DNA of 6,294 nucleotides from Actinomycetota bacterium. GTDB lineage: Bacteria; Actinomycetota; Acidimicrobiia; IMCC26256; PALSA-610. Every line of letters begins with the position of its first letter. The stretch's first letter is position 1. This document shows positions 1 through 5,915 of the stretch, piece after piece. Where the stretch lies: positions 1-6,294 of the forward strand of contig SXJQ01000229.1 in the NCBI GenBank assembly GCA_005779345.1, written 5' to 3'. The translations under genes and the position numbers were made by a program. The notes under the pieces are model-generated. The model saw only the letters and a program-made list of their open reading frames with translations. It ran no database searches and had not been told where the DNA came from.

Positions 1-2
1 AC

Positions 3-20
3 GACGCGCCGATCGGATGA
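3..20 (+). other. Possible C-terminal tail of an upstream gene
   Basis: The frame Asp-Ala-Pro-Ile-Gly-stop ends with TGA at 18-20, overlapping the ATG at 17-19 as ATGA. This is the usual overlap of translationally coupled genes, so an upstream gene in the same operon may end here. Gamma-type cytochrome b genes often follow a molybdopterin oxidoreductase or iron-sulfur subunit gene, which would fit. Five codons are too few to identify anything, and the overlap could be chance. Confidence 0.25.
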
Positions 21-730
21 CGAGTCGACGAGTGGGCCGCTCGACCACCCGAAAGATCGAGCCCGCCCGACCCAGCGAGACCGCGCCCTCCGAACCGTCG
101 CTCCCCCGCTTCGACCGGGTCGCCCGAGCGGTGCATTGGTCGAACGCTGCAATCTTCGTCGTGCTCATCGCAACGGCCGCCGTGCTCTACGGCGCGCCGG
201 GCACGAGTGGCATCGGCTATCGATCGCAGATGAAGGCCGTCCACGTGTGGAGTGGCCTGATCCTGCCCGTCCCCATCTTGGTCGGACTCGCGCTCAGCGC
301 CGCCGTACGCGACGACGCGCGCCGCCTCGCGCGCTGGACCGTCGACGACCGTCGTTGGTGGTCGCGCCAACGCCGCCGGCACACGCGCCTCGGCAAGTTC
401 AATCCGGGCCAGAAGCTCAACGCAACCTTCACCGCGGCAGGGATCGTCGTGATGTTGATGACCGGATCGGTGATGGAGTGGAACGGCCGCTTCCGCGATT
501 CGTGGCGCACCGGCGCGACGTTCGTCCACGACTGGACCGCGCTCGCGCTGGGCCTCGCGATCGTCGGTCACGTCGCCCTCGCCCTGCGCGACCGCGACTC
601 GCTCCGCGGCATGGTGAGCGGCCGCGTTTCGGCCGCGTGGGCGCGGCGCGAGCGCCCGCGGTGGCACGCCGAGCTCACGGCGGGAGCGTCGCCCACAAAC
701 GATCCGCTGCCGGTCGACGACCCTCGCTAG
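17..730 (+). CDS. Diheme cytochrome b, formate dehydrogenase gamma-subunit type
   Basis: This 237-residue protein looks like the membrane subunit that passes electrons between the quinone pool and a redox partner through two b hemes. Four hydrophobic helices are visible at about residues 43-58, 75-95, 137-153 and 168-188. Candidate heme ligands are H40 (RAVHW), H76 (AVHVWSG), H171 (FVHDW) and H185 (GHVAL). The 14-residue spacing of H171 and H185 on one helix equals that of the two helix-IV ligands I recall for FdnI, and H40 and H76 sit where its other two would be. The KFNPGQKLNA segment before helix III is also typical of the family. The first 30 residues are polar and Arg/Pro-rich, probably cytoplasmic. 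The start at 17 is chosen because its ATGA overlaps a possible upstream stop; a later start is possible. The catalytic partner lies outside the window, so the donor or acceptor is unknown. Confidence 0.85.
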   Translation: MTSRRVGRSTTRKIEPARPSETAPSEPSLPRFDRVARAVHWSNAAIFVVLIATAAVLYGAPGTSGIGYRSQMKAVHVWSGLILPVPILVGLALSAAVRDDARRLARWTVDDRRWWSRQRRRHTRLGKFNPGQKLNATFTAAGIVVMLMTGSVMEWNGRFRDSWRTGATFVHDWTALALGLAIVGHVALALRDRDSLRGMVSGRVSAAWARRERPRWHAELTAGASPTNDPLPVDDPR

Positions 731-741
731 CGTCGGGAGCG

Positions 742-1884
742 ATGAGCGCCCCGATCGTGATCCCGACCGACCTTCGCCCGTTCGACGGTCGATTCGGTTC
801 CGGTCCGTCGAAGGTCCGGCCCGAGGGCGTTCACCGGCTCGCCGATGCCGCGACGAGCTACCTGGGCACGAGCCACCGGCAGGCGGGCGTGCGTGGCGTC
901 GTCCACAAGGTGCGCGACGGGTTGCGCGAGTTCTTCTCGCTGCCCGACGACTACGAGGTCCTGCTCGGCAATGGTGGTTCCACCGTGTTCTGGGACGCGG
1001 CGAGTTTCGGCTTGATCGAACGCCGCGCGCAGCATGTCGTGGTCGGCGAGTTCTCCCAGAAGTTCGCGACCGTCACGACCAAGGCGCCGCACCTCGATGA
1101 TCCCGAGACCATCGAGTCGGCCCCCGGCGCGACCCCGGCACCGTGCCGCGCGAACCCCGACATCGACGCGTACTGCTTCCCCCACAACGAGACCTCTACC
1201 GGCGTCATGCTCGACCTCGTGCGCCCGGCAGGCAACGACCCGACGCGCGGCGACGGTCTGGTGCTCGTCGATGCGACGAGCGGCGCGGGCGGTCTGCGCG
1301 TCGATCCCGCCGCGTACGACGTCTACTACTTCGCTCCACAGAAGTGCTTCGGCGGCGACGGCGGGACGTGGCTCGCGTTGTGCTCACCCGCAGCCGTCGA
1401 GCGCATCGAGCGCCTCGCCGCGAGCGACCGTTGGCGCCCGGCGAGCATCGACCTCGGGACCGCCCTCGAACAGAGCCGGCTCGACCAGACCTACAACACC
1501 CCGTCGCTCGCCACCGTGTTCCTCCTCGCCGACCAGATCGAGTGGATGAACGCGCACGGCGGGCTCGAGGGCATGGCCACGCGGTGCGACACGTCGGCCG
1601 GCACGCTCTACGGATGGGCCGAACGCAACCCGCTCACGACCCCCTTCGTCGCCGACGCGCGGCACCGCAGTCACGTGACGGCGACGATCGACTTCGCCGA
1701 CACGGTCGATGCGGCCGCGATCGCCGAAGTACTGCGGGCCAACGGCATTCTCGACACCGAGCCGTACCGCAAGCTCGGCCGCAATCAGTTGCGGATCGCG
1801 ATGTTCCCCAACATCGACCCCGACGACATCGAACGGCTCACGCGCGCGATCGACTTCGTGGTCGCCCATCTCGCAACTGCCTAG
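742..1884 (+). CDS. serC: Phosphoserine aminotransferase, actinobacterial type
   Basis: SerC converts 3-phosphohydroxypyruvate and glutamate to O-phosphoserine and 2-oxoglutarate, the second step of serine synthesis; it is a cytoplasmic PLP enzyme of fold type I. The 380 residues align by eye from end to end with the Mycobacterium tuberculosis SerC that I recall. Matching segments include DGRFGSGPSKVR (15-26), GTSHRQA (42-48), LGNGGS (75-80), HNETSTGV (148-155), DATSGAGGL (177-185), YYFAPQK (195-201), QTYNTPS (249-255) and DTEPYRKLGRNQLRIAMFP (338-356). K201 should be the PLP Schiff-base lysine and D177 the pyridine-nitrogen partner. The ATG at 742 matches the family's N-terminus and follows GGGAG (735-739) with short spacing. 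The frame stays open far upstream, but that part overlaps the cytochrome b gene and is Arg-rich shadow. The 11-bp gap to the cytochrome gene suggests possible co-transcription without functional linkage. Confidence 0.96.
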   Translation: MSAPIVIPTDLRPFDGRFGSGPSKVRPEGVHRLADAATSYLGTSHRQAGVRGVVHKVRDGLREFFSLPDDYEVLLGNGGSTVFWDAASFGLIERRAQHVVVGEFSQKFATVTTKAPHLDDPETIESAPGATPAPCRANPDIDAYCFPHNETSTGVMLDLVRPAGNDPTRGDGLVLVDATSGAGGLRVDPAAYDVYYFAPQKCFGGDGGTWLALCSPAAVERIERLAASDRWRPASIDLGTALEQSRLDQTYNTPSLATVFLLADQIEWMNAHGGLEGMATRCDTSAGTLYGWAERNPLTTPFVADARHRSHVTATIDFADTVDAAAIAEVLRANGILDTEPYRKLGRNQLRIAMFPNIDPDDIERLTRAIDFVVAHLATA

Positions 1885-1915
1885 CTCGCAACTGCCTAGC
1901 TCGCATCTGCCTAGA
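1871..1915 (+). repeat. 15-bp tandem repeat, three copies, spanning the serC stop
   Basis: Copies lie at 1871-1885, 1886-1900 and 1901-1915. The first two are identical (TCGCAACTGCCTAGC) and the third differs at two positions. Because the unit is a multiple of three, each copy carries a TAG in the serC frame (1882, 1897, 1912), giving three in-frame stops with the codons for Leu-Ala-Thr/Ser-Ala before each. Slippage duplication of the end of serC is the simplest origin. The array fills nearly all of the spacer to the next gene. Confidence 0.9.
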
Positions 1916-1923
1916 TTGGCGGC
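1912..1923 (+). promoter_or_regulatory. Candidate -10 box for a leaderless transcript of the thioredoxin-fusion gene
   Basis: TAGATT (1912-1917) fits the actinobacterial -10 pattern TANNNT. Six bases follow before the ATG at 1924, so transcription would begin at or beside the A of the start codon. No purine-rich ribosome binding site precedes that ATG, as expected of a leaderless message, which is common in actinobacteria. The two bases that make the third repeat copy differ include the one creating this box. No convincing -35 element is seen. This is inference from pattern only. Confidence 0.4.
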
Positions 1924-3378
1924 ATGACCGCCGCGTCCGTCGCCGCCCCCGGAGGGCTCCCCGACGGGCTGATCGCCGTGGTGAAGCGCGACTGTCCGAC
2001 CTGCGAGTTCGTCGCCCCGCTCCTGGTCGCGATCGCCGATCGGCAACCGTTGACCGTCTTCTCCCAGGACGACCCCGACTTCCCCGCCGGGGTCGATGCG
2101 GTCGACGACACCGCGCTCGACGTGTCGTTCGCGCTCGGGATCGACACCGTCCCCACCCTGTTGCGGTTCGCCGACGGTGTCGAGACCGATCGGCTCGAAG
2201 GTTGGTCACGCCCGCACTGGCAGGCGCTCACCGGCATCGGCGACCTCGGTGCCGACCTCACCGACTACCGCCCCGGGTGTGGCAGCCGCACACACGATCC
2301 CGAGATCGTCGACGCCCGGCTCGTCGCCGCCACCGCTGGTCGCTTGCAGAGTCGACGCGTCGAGCTCGGCGCCGGCGAGGACGAGCTCGAGGCCATGTTC
2401 GAGCGCGGCTACTCCGACGGACTCCCCGTCGTGCCGCCGACCGCCGAACGCGTGGCGCGCATGCTCGCGGGCACGACGCGGGAGCCCGACGAAGTTGTCG
2501 CGCTCGTTCCTCCCGACCTCACGTCGTGCACCGTCGAGAAGATCGCGATCAATGCGGTGCTCGCGGGCTGCAAACCTGAGTACCTCCCTGTCGTCATCGC
2601 CGCGGTCGAGGCTGCCTGCACCGACGAGTTCAATGCCCACGGCTTGTTGTGCACGACCTGGTTCAGCGGGCCGCTCGTGCTCGTCAACGGTCCGATCGGT
2701 CGCGCCATCGGGATGAACAGCGGTGTCAACGCGCTGGGGCAGGGCAACCGGGCGAACGCGACGATCGGACGCGCGCTCCAACTCGTGATCCGCAACGTCG
2801 GCGGCGGCCGGCCGGGCGAGATCGACCGCGCGACGCTCGGGAATCCCGGCAAGTACACGTTCTGCTTCGCCGAACGCGAGCACGACTCACCGTGGGAGCC
2901 GCTTCACGTCGAGCGTGGCTTCGCCGCGACGCAGAGCACGGTCACGCTGTTCGGTGCGAGCGGCCTGCAGGGCATGTGCGACCAACTGAGTCGCGACCCC
3001 GAGTCGCTCGCGCGTTCGTTCGCTGCGTGTCTGCGCGTCGTCGGGCACCCCAAGAACGCGTTCATCTGGGACGCGATGATCGTCGTGTCGCCCGAACATG
3101 CCCGCGTGTTCCGCGAGGGCGGCTGGTCGAAGACGCGCTTTCGCGACGAGGTCGCAGCACTGCTCCGGCTCCCCGGCGACGAGATCGTTCGCGGCGCGGG
3201 CGGCATCGCCGAAGGGATGCCCGAGGCATTCGCCGAACACACGCTGCCGAAGTTCCGCGACGGCGGCCTTCACATCGTTCACGCCGGTGGCGAGGCCGGG
3301 CTGTTCTCGGCCATCATCGGCGGTTGGGCGAGCGGCGCGGTCGGTTCCGAAGTCGTCACCCGGGAGGTCCGGTCATGA
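1924..3378 (+). CDS. Thioredoxin-like domain fused to an uncharacterised domain, partner of the UGSC selenoprotein
   Basis: The 484-residue protein has two parts. Residues about 14-105 look like a thioredoxin fold: a strand LIAVVKRD, the redox motif C24-P-T-C27 at the start of a helix, and TVPTLLRF with the likely cis-proline P77. A linker (about 106-150) contains C119. From about 155 to 480 is a large domain I recognise only as one found beside UGSC proteins, with segments GYSDGLPVVPPT (162-173), TVEKIAINAVLAGC (203-216), LVNGPIG (253-259), GQGNRANATIGRA (272-284), NPGKYTFCFAE (307-317) and HAGGEAGLF (453-461). Its function is unknown to me. No signal peptide or membrane helix is seen. The gene overlaps the selenoprotein gene by ATGA (3375-3378), implying translational coupling. 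I infer that the CPTC domain supplies electrons to the Sec centre of its neighbour. The start at 1924 lacks a Shine-Dalgarno but is supported by the candidate leaderless promoter and by the preceding serC stops. Confidence 0.8.
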   Translation: MTAASVAAPGGLPDGLIAVVKRDCPTCEFVAPLLVAIADRQPLTVFSQDDPDFPAGVDAVDDTALDVSFALGIDTVPTLLRFADGVETDRLEGWSRPHWQALTGIGDLGADLTDYRPGCGSRTHDPEIVDARLVAATAGRLQSRRVELGAGEDELEAMFERGYSDGLPVVPPTAERVARMLAGTTREPDEVVALVPPDLTSCTVEKIAINAVLAGCKPEYLPVVIAAVEAACTDEFNAHGLLCTTWFSGPLVLVNGPIGRAIGMNSGVNALGQGNRANATIGRALQLVIRNVGGGRPGEIDRATLGNPGKYTFCFAEREHDSPWEPLHVERGFAATQSTVTLFGASGLQGMCDQLSRDPESLARSFAACLRVVGHPKNAFIWDAMIVVSPEHARVFREGGWSKTRFRDEVAALLRLPGDEIVRGAGGIAEGMPEAFAEHTLPKFRDGGLHIVHAGGEAGLFSAIIGGWASGAVGSEVVTREVRS

Positions 3379-3890
3379 CTCGCACCATTCTCGATCCCAC
3401 CGGCGAGCGAACCGCCACGACCCGGGAGCGAGCGGCGCGGCCAGGATCGCTCGCGGGTGCAACCGTCGGGCTCCTCGACATCGGCAAGGCGCGGGGCGAC
3501 GTGTTTCTCGATCGACTCGAGGAGTTGCTGCGCTCCGAGGGTCACGAGGTCGTGCGGTTCAAGAAGCCGACCTTCACGAAGCCCGCGCCGCTCGATCTCC
3601 GCCACGAGATCGCGTCGAAGTGCGATGTCGTGATCGAGGCCCTCGCCGATTGAGGGAGTTGCACGTCGTGCAGTGTGCACGACACCGTGAACCTCGAGTC
3701 TGCCGGAGTCCCGATGGTGTTCATCGCCTCGACGGAGTTCGTCGATGCGGCACGCGCCCAGAGCGCAGCACTCGGCGCCGACCCCGCCGCCGTGTTCGTC
3801 GCGCACCCCATCCAGGACCGCACCGACGACGAGATCCGCGCGCTCGCCGACACGGCGCTGGCCGAGGTGCTCGCCGCCCTGCGAAGCTGA
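3375..3890 (+). CDS. UGSC-family selenoprotein with TGA-encoded selenocysteine at residue 93
   Basis: Read through the TGA at 3651-3653, this gene gives 171 residues with the motif U93-G-S-C96-T-S-C99, the signature of the UGSC family of (seleno)proteins. The N-terminal half is an alpha/beta segment (ATVGLLDIGKARGDVFLDRL, residues 29-48, then EGHEVVRFKKP and KCDVVIEALAD). The Sec follows a strand, as expected of an active site. The C-terminal half continues with HDTVNLESAGVPMVFIAS (102-119) and a helical end. The spacing U-x-x-C-x-x-C followed by an xxAGVP strand resembles, from memory, the Sec region of glycine reductase selenoprotein B. A SECIS-like hairpin follows the TGA. GGGAGG (3362-3367) lies 7 bases before the ATG. 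The gene overlaps its upstream neighbour by ATGA and is 4 bases from the next gene. Without selenocysteine it would be called as two fragments, 3375-3653 and about 3675-3890. The alternative, a nonsense-mutated Cys homologue, is less likely because frame, motif and hairpin are all intact. The substrate is unknown. Confidence 0.88.
3651..3692 (+). promoter_or_regulatory. Candidate bacterial SECIS element after the Sec codon
   Basis: The TGA at 3651-3653 is followed by a stem-loop. A perfect 8-bp upper stem pairs 3665-3672 (GTCGTGCA) with 3676-3683 (TGCACGAC) around the loop G-U-G (3673-3675). Three further pairs (3662-3664 with 3687-3689) lie below a three-base bulge (3684-3686), and three more (3658-3660 with 3690-3692) lie below a bulged G3661. 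The loop G is 19 bases beyond the TGA, within the spacing usual for bacterial SECIS elements, which also want a G at the top of a small loop. SelB would bind this loop with Sec-tRNA. A competing small hairpin, 3660-3664 with 3668-3672, is possible. The structure was folded by eye. Confidence 0.75.
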
Positions 3891-3894
3891 CCCG

Positions 3895-4599
3895 ATGCTG
3901 CTCCTCCACGAGGTCCACACGGTCGCGGGTGCCCACGAGGAGGAGTTCGAGCGTCACGTACGCGACGGCTACCTCCCCGCGTTGGGTTCCGACGGCGACG
4001 CGCGACTGGCCTGGTACCTGAAGCTGGCGCACGGCACCGGACGCGCGTATCAGGTCACGACCGTCACCGTGCTGCGCGACGGCGCCGCATACGAGCGACT
4101 CACCCGCCGCATGCACGACGGCGATCTGCGGGCCTGGGCGGCGCGCGCCGACACGATGCGACGCGAGGTCGCGGGGAAGGTGCTCGTACCGGTGTCCTGG
4201 TCGCCGCTCGTAGAACTCGACCTCGACGCGATCCCGACGACACCGGTCGACGCAGAACCGACGTTGTTCATGGAAGACAGCGCCTGGCCGTACGCCGGCA
4301 AGCTCGACGAGTATCTCGACGCCGCGCGCACGCACTACGCGCCGAGTCTCGAACAGCGCACCACGCGATCGTTGCTCGAGCTCGTGGCCGTGTTCCGCGC
4401 CGGGCTGGGCGCACCGCGCCGTCGCGAGGTCGTCCTGTGGCAGCGGGTCCTGTTCCCGGAGCGGCTCCCCGGGTTGTTCACGCGCGATCTCCCGGCCGCC
4501 GTGAAGCAGCCGGGAACATGGATGCACGATGCGCTCGCGGTGCGCGACGACTGGGAGAGCCGCCTGTTACGCACCGCGACGTGGTCGCCGCTGCGCTGA
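3895..4599 (+). CDS. Uncharacterised protein with two NIPSNAP-like dimeric alpha/beta-barrel repeats
   Basis: The 234 residues appear to contain two similar halves. The first begins LLLHEVHTVAGAHEEEFERHV and runs to KVLVPVSWSPL (about 1-105). The second begins PTLFMEDSAWPYAGKLDEYL (from about 122) and ends ATWSPLR. Each has a strand, a long helix, strands with VTTVTVLRDG or VVLWQRVLF, then a helix with aromatic residues, and each closes with the shared W-S-P-L. That layout suggests ferredoxin-like alpha+beta units as in NIPSNAP, EthD and antibiotic-biosynthesis monooxygenase families, but no sequence motif proves the assignment. There is no signal peptide or membrane helix. The start lies 4 bases after the selenoprotein stop, with no clear ribosome binding site of its own, so it is probably translated by coupling. 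A shared task with the selenoprotein is inferred from this spacing. It is the last gene of the unit; 24 bases separate it from the convergent gene and no terminator hairpin is visible there. Confidence 0.75.
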   Translation: MLLLHEVHTVAGAHEEEFERHVRDGYLPALGSDGDARLAWYLKLAHGTGRAYQVTTVTVLRDGAAYERLTRRMHDGDLRAWAARADTMRREVAGKVLVPVSWSPLVELDLDAIPTTPVDAEPTLFMEDSAWPYAGKLDEYLDAARTHYAPSLEQRTTRSLLELVAVFRAGLGAPRRREVVLWQRVLFPERLPGLFTRDLPAAVKQPGTWMHDALAVRDDWESRLLRTATWSPLR

Positions 4600-4623
4600 C
4601 GCGACCTCGACGCCGCGACGCAC

Positions 4624-5850
4624 CTACTCCCAGGCCGATTTGCCGACCGTGCCGCCGAGCTCGGGGCACTCGCCGGAGAACACACCCCAACTGCACTCCC
4701 AGCCCGGAACGACCCATGCGTGCATCATCCAGATGTCGGTGAGTTCACGCTTGGCACCGCCACGCGCGGCACAGTCCTCGGCGGAGAGTTCCTCGCCGCC
4801 GATCACGACGCCACTCGCACCGAAGCAGAGGCCGCCGTTGAAGTTGTGTTGGTGCCACGGGTCGTTCTTGCCGGCGAAGCCCTCGGGCGCGCCGCCCGGG
4901 TGCCACACGAGGTAGCTGAGCCCGATGAGCTTGGAGTCGGGGGCCGTACCGTCGAAGAGGAGCTCCGACGGTGCTGCCGGGTCGAACGTGACCGCGAGCG
5001 CGGCGTTCGTGTAGTGCGCACCGATGCAGGGAACGAACGGCGTCGACATGCCGTAGCCGGCGGCCTCGCCGGCGGCAACGGTCGGGTACTTGTCGACGAC
5101 CGTGCGCGCCTGGCGCATCTGCTCTTGGAGGGTCGCGAACTCCTCCCTCGTGAGCGGGTGCTGCTTCACCATGCCGCGGTGGCCGTGCTCGCCGGAACCT
5201 TCGCCCTCGCTGCCGGCCTCGCCCGTGCCGACCTGGCCGGGGCTCGCGGGCGCGGGCTGGGAGACCTCGCACGGTGAGGTCCCATCGGCGGTGCCGGGGA
5301 TGACCTGTCCGGCCTCGACCGACGCGGTGTCGGCATCGGTGCCGTGATCCATCGCGCCGTGATCCATCGCGCCGGGATCCGTCGCGTGATGGTCCGCGGC
5401 CGACGTGTCGGTCGCGTGATGGTCCGCGGCCGGCGCGTCGGTCGCGTGATGGTCCGCGGCCGGCGTATCGGTCGCGTGATGGTCCGCTGCCGTCATGCCG
5501 GCGCCGGCGGCATGGTGATCGCCGACCGGGTCGGAATACTTGCTGGCGCTGGCCGCGGCGGCGGCCCCGCCCACGAGGCCGAGGGCGGCGATCCCGGCGA
5601 CGATCGGCACGACGGCCGGCCGGCCGGCGCGGAAGAGCCACGGCCCGAAGACGAGAACCAACGCGCCGAGCACCGCGACACTCATGCCGGCGAAGAACAC
5701 GACGTGGGTCGGCACCGACAGATCGAAGATGCCCTCGCGGGTCGCGAGCGCGTCGTCGCTCTCGTAGCGGATCGCGTCGACGAGCATCGCCGCCGCGAGG
5801 GCCAGCCCGCCGGCCACGACCATGGCAATACCGGTCTTGCGCGCTTCCAT
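4624..5850 (-). CDS. Membrane-anchored protein with a His-rich repeat and an uncharacterised exported domain
   Basis: The 408-residue protein starts with three hydrophobic helices (about residues 8-25, 48-71 and 79-100). With the basic N-terminus MEARK inside, residues 101-408 would lie outside the membrane. Next comes a low-complexity region with four copies of a decapeptide such as AADHHATDTP (121-160), a related DHHAAGAG (111-118) and two AMDHG units (161-170). It holds twelve histidines plus Asp and Met, so it could bind Cu, Zn or Ni. A Gly/Ser/Glu linker follows. The folded domain from about 232 has six cysteines across the tail (194, 275, 342, 360, 386, 395), possible disulfides, and conserved-looking H279, H317, H333, H335 and H377. 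I do not recognise the family for certain; segments like YPTVAAGEAAGYG and GAHYTN recall uncharacterised exported actinobacterial proteins. The ATG at 5850 has a G-rich ribosome binding site (complement of 5855-5860) 4 bases upstream. A weak TACGGT -10-like box reads on the minus strand at 5891-5886. Confidence 0.85.
   Translation of the reverse strand: MEARKTGIAMVVAGGLALAAAMLVDAIRYESDDALATREGIFDLSVPTHVVFFAGMSVAVLGALVLVFGPWLFRAGRPAVVPIVAGIAALGLVGGAAAAASASKYSDPVGDHHAAGAGMTAADHHATDTPAADHHATDAPAADHHATDTSAADHHATDPGAMDHGAMDHGTDADTASVEAGQVIPGTADGTSPCEVSQPAPASPGQVGTGEAGSEGEGSGEHGHRGMVKQHPLTREEFATLQEQMRQARTVVDKYPTVAAGEAAGYGMSTPFVPCIGAHYTNAALAVTFDPAAPSELLFDGTAPDSKLIGLSYLVWHPGGAPEGFAGKNDPWHQHNFNGGLCFGASGVVIGGEELSAEDCAARGGAKRELTDIWMMHAWVVPGWECSWGVFSGECPELGGTVGKSAWE
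5341..5500 (-). repeat. 30-bp coding minisatellite (four units) plus a 15-bp repeat
   Basis: On the plus strand four 30-bp units occupy 5381-5410, 5411-5440, 5441-5470 and 5471-5500. The first three are nearly identical and share GTCGCGTGATGGTCCGCGGC; the fourth has drifted in its last third. Next to them are 15-bp units at 5346-5360 and 5361-5375 (GATCCATCGCGCCG plus one variable base). They encode the DHHATD and AMDHG repeats of the membrane protein. Near identity at synonymous positions suggests recent expansion. Confidence 0.95.
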
Positions 5851-5915
5851 CGTTCCCCCCGAGAGAATGTGCAGAGCAGGTGCAAACCGTACCGGGGCGG
5901 GCGGCCCGACGAAAG

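Noticed and set aside
136..741. Open frame continuing upstream of SerC, giving a 582-residue protein
   Set aside because: This part overlaps the cytochrome b gene, is very Arg/Pro/Ala-rich and has no SerC counterpart; SerC begins at 742.
1882..1914. Programmed read-through of the three serC TAG codons
   Set aside because: The extension would only repeat Leu-Ala-Thr-Ala and run into the next gene; slippage explains the pattern, and SerC homologues end here.
3376..3378. Second selenocysteine codon at the end of the thioredoxin-fusion gene
   Set aside because: The TGA overlaps a good ATG start with GGGAGG in front of it, the usual ATGA gene junction, and no Cys/Sec motif follows in that frame.
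3675..3890. Separate short gene starting at GTG 3675
   Set aside because: It is the C-terminal part of the selenoprotein in the same frame; the GTG lies in the loop of the SECIS-like hairpin and has no ribosome binding site.
742..3890. Functional link between SerC and the selenoprotein through serine supply for Sec-tRNA
   Set aside because: Serine is a general metabolite and the operon may have its own promoter, so adjacency alone does not support a link.
4600..4623. Terminator between the convergent genes
   Set aside because: The 24-base gap has no inverted repeat or T-run that I can find; only a short 5-bp stem lies within the preceding coding region (4576-4588).
5381..5500. CRISPR-like array of 30-bp repeats
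   Set aside because: The units are directly adjacent with no spacers and encode an in-frame peptide repeat, so this is a coding minisatellite.
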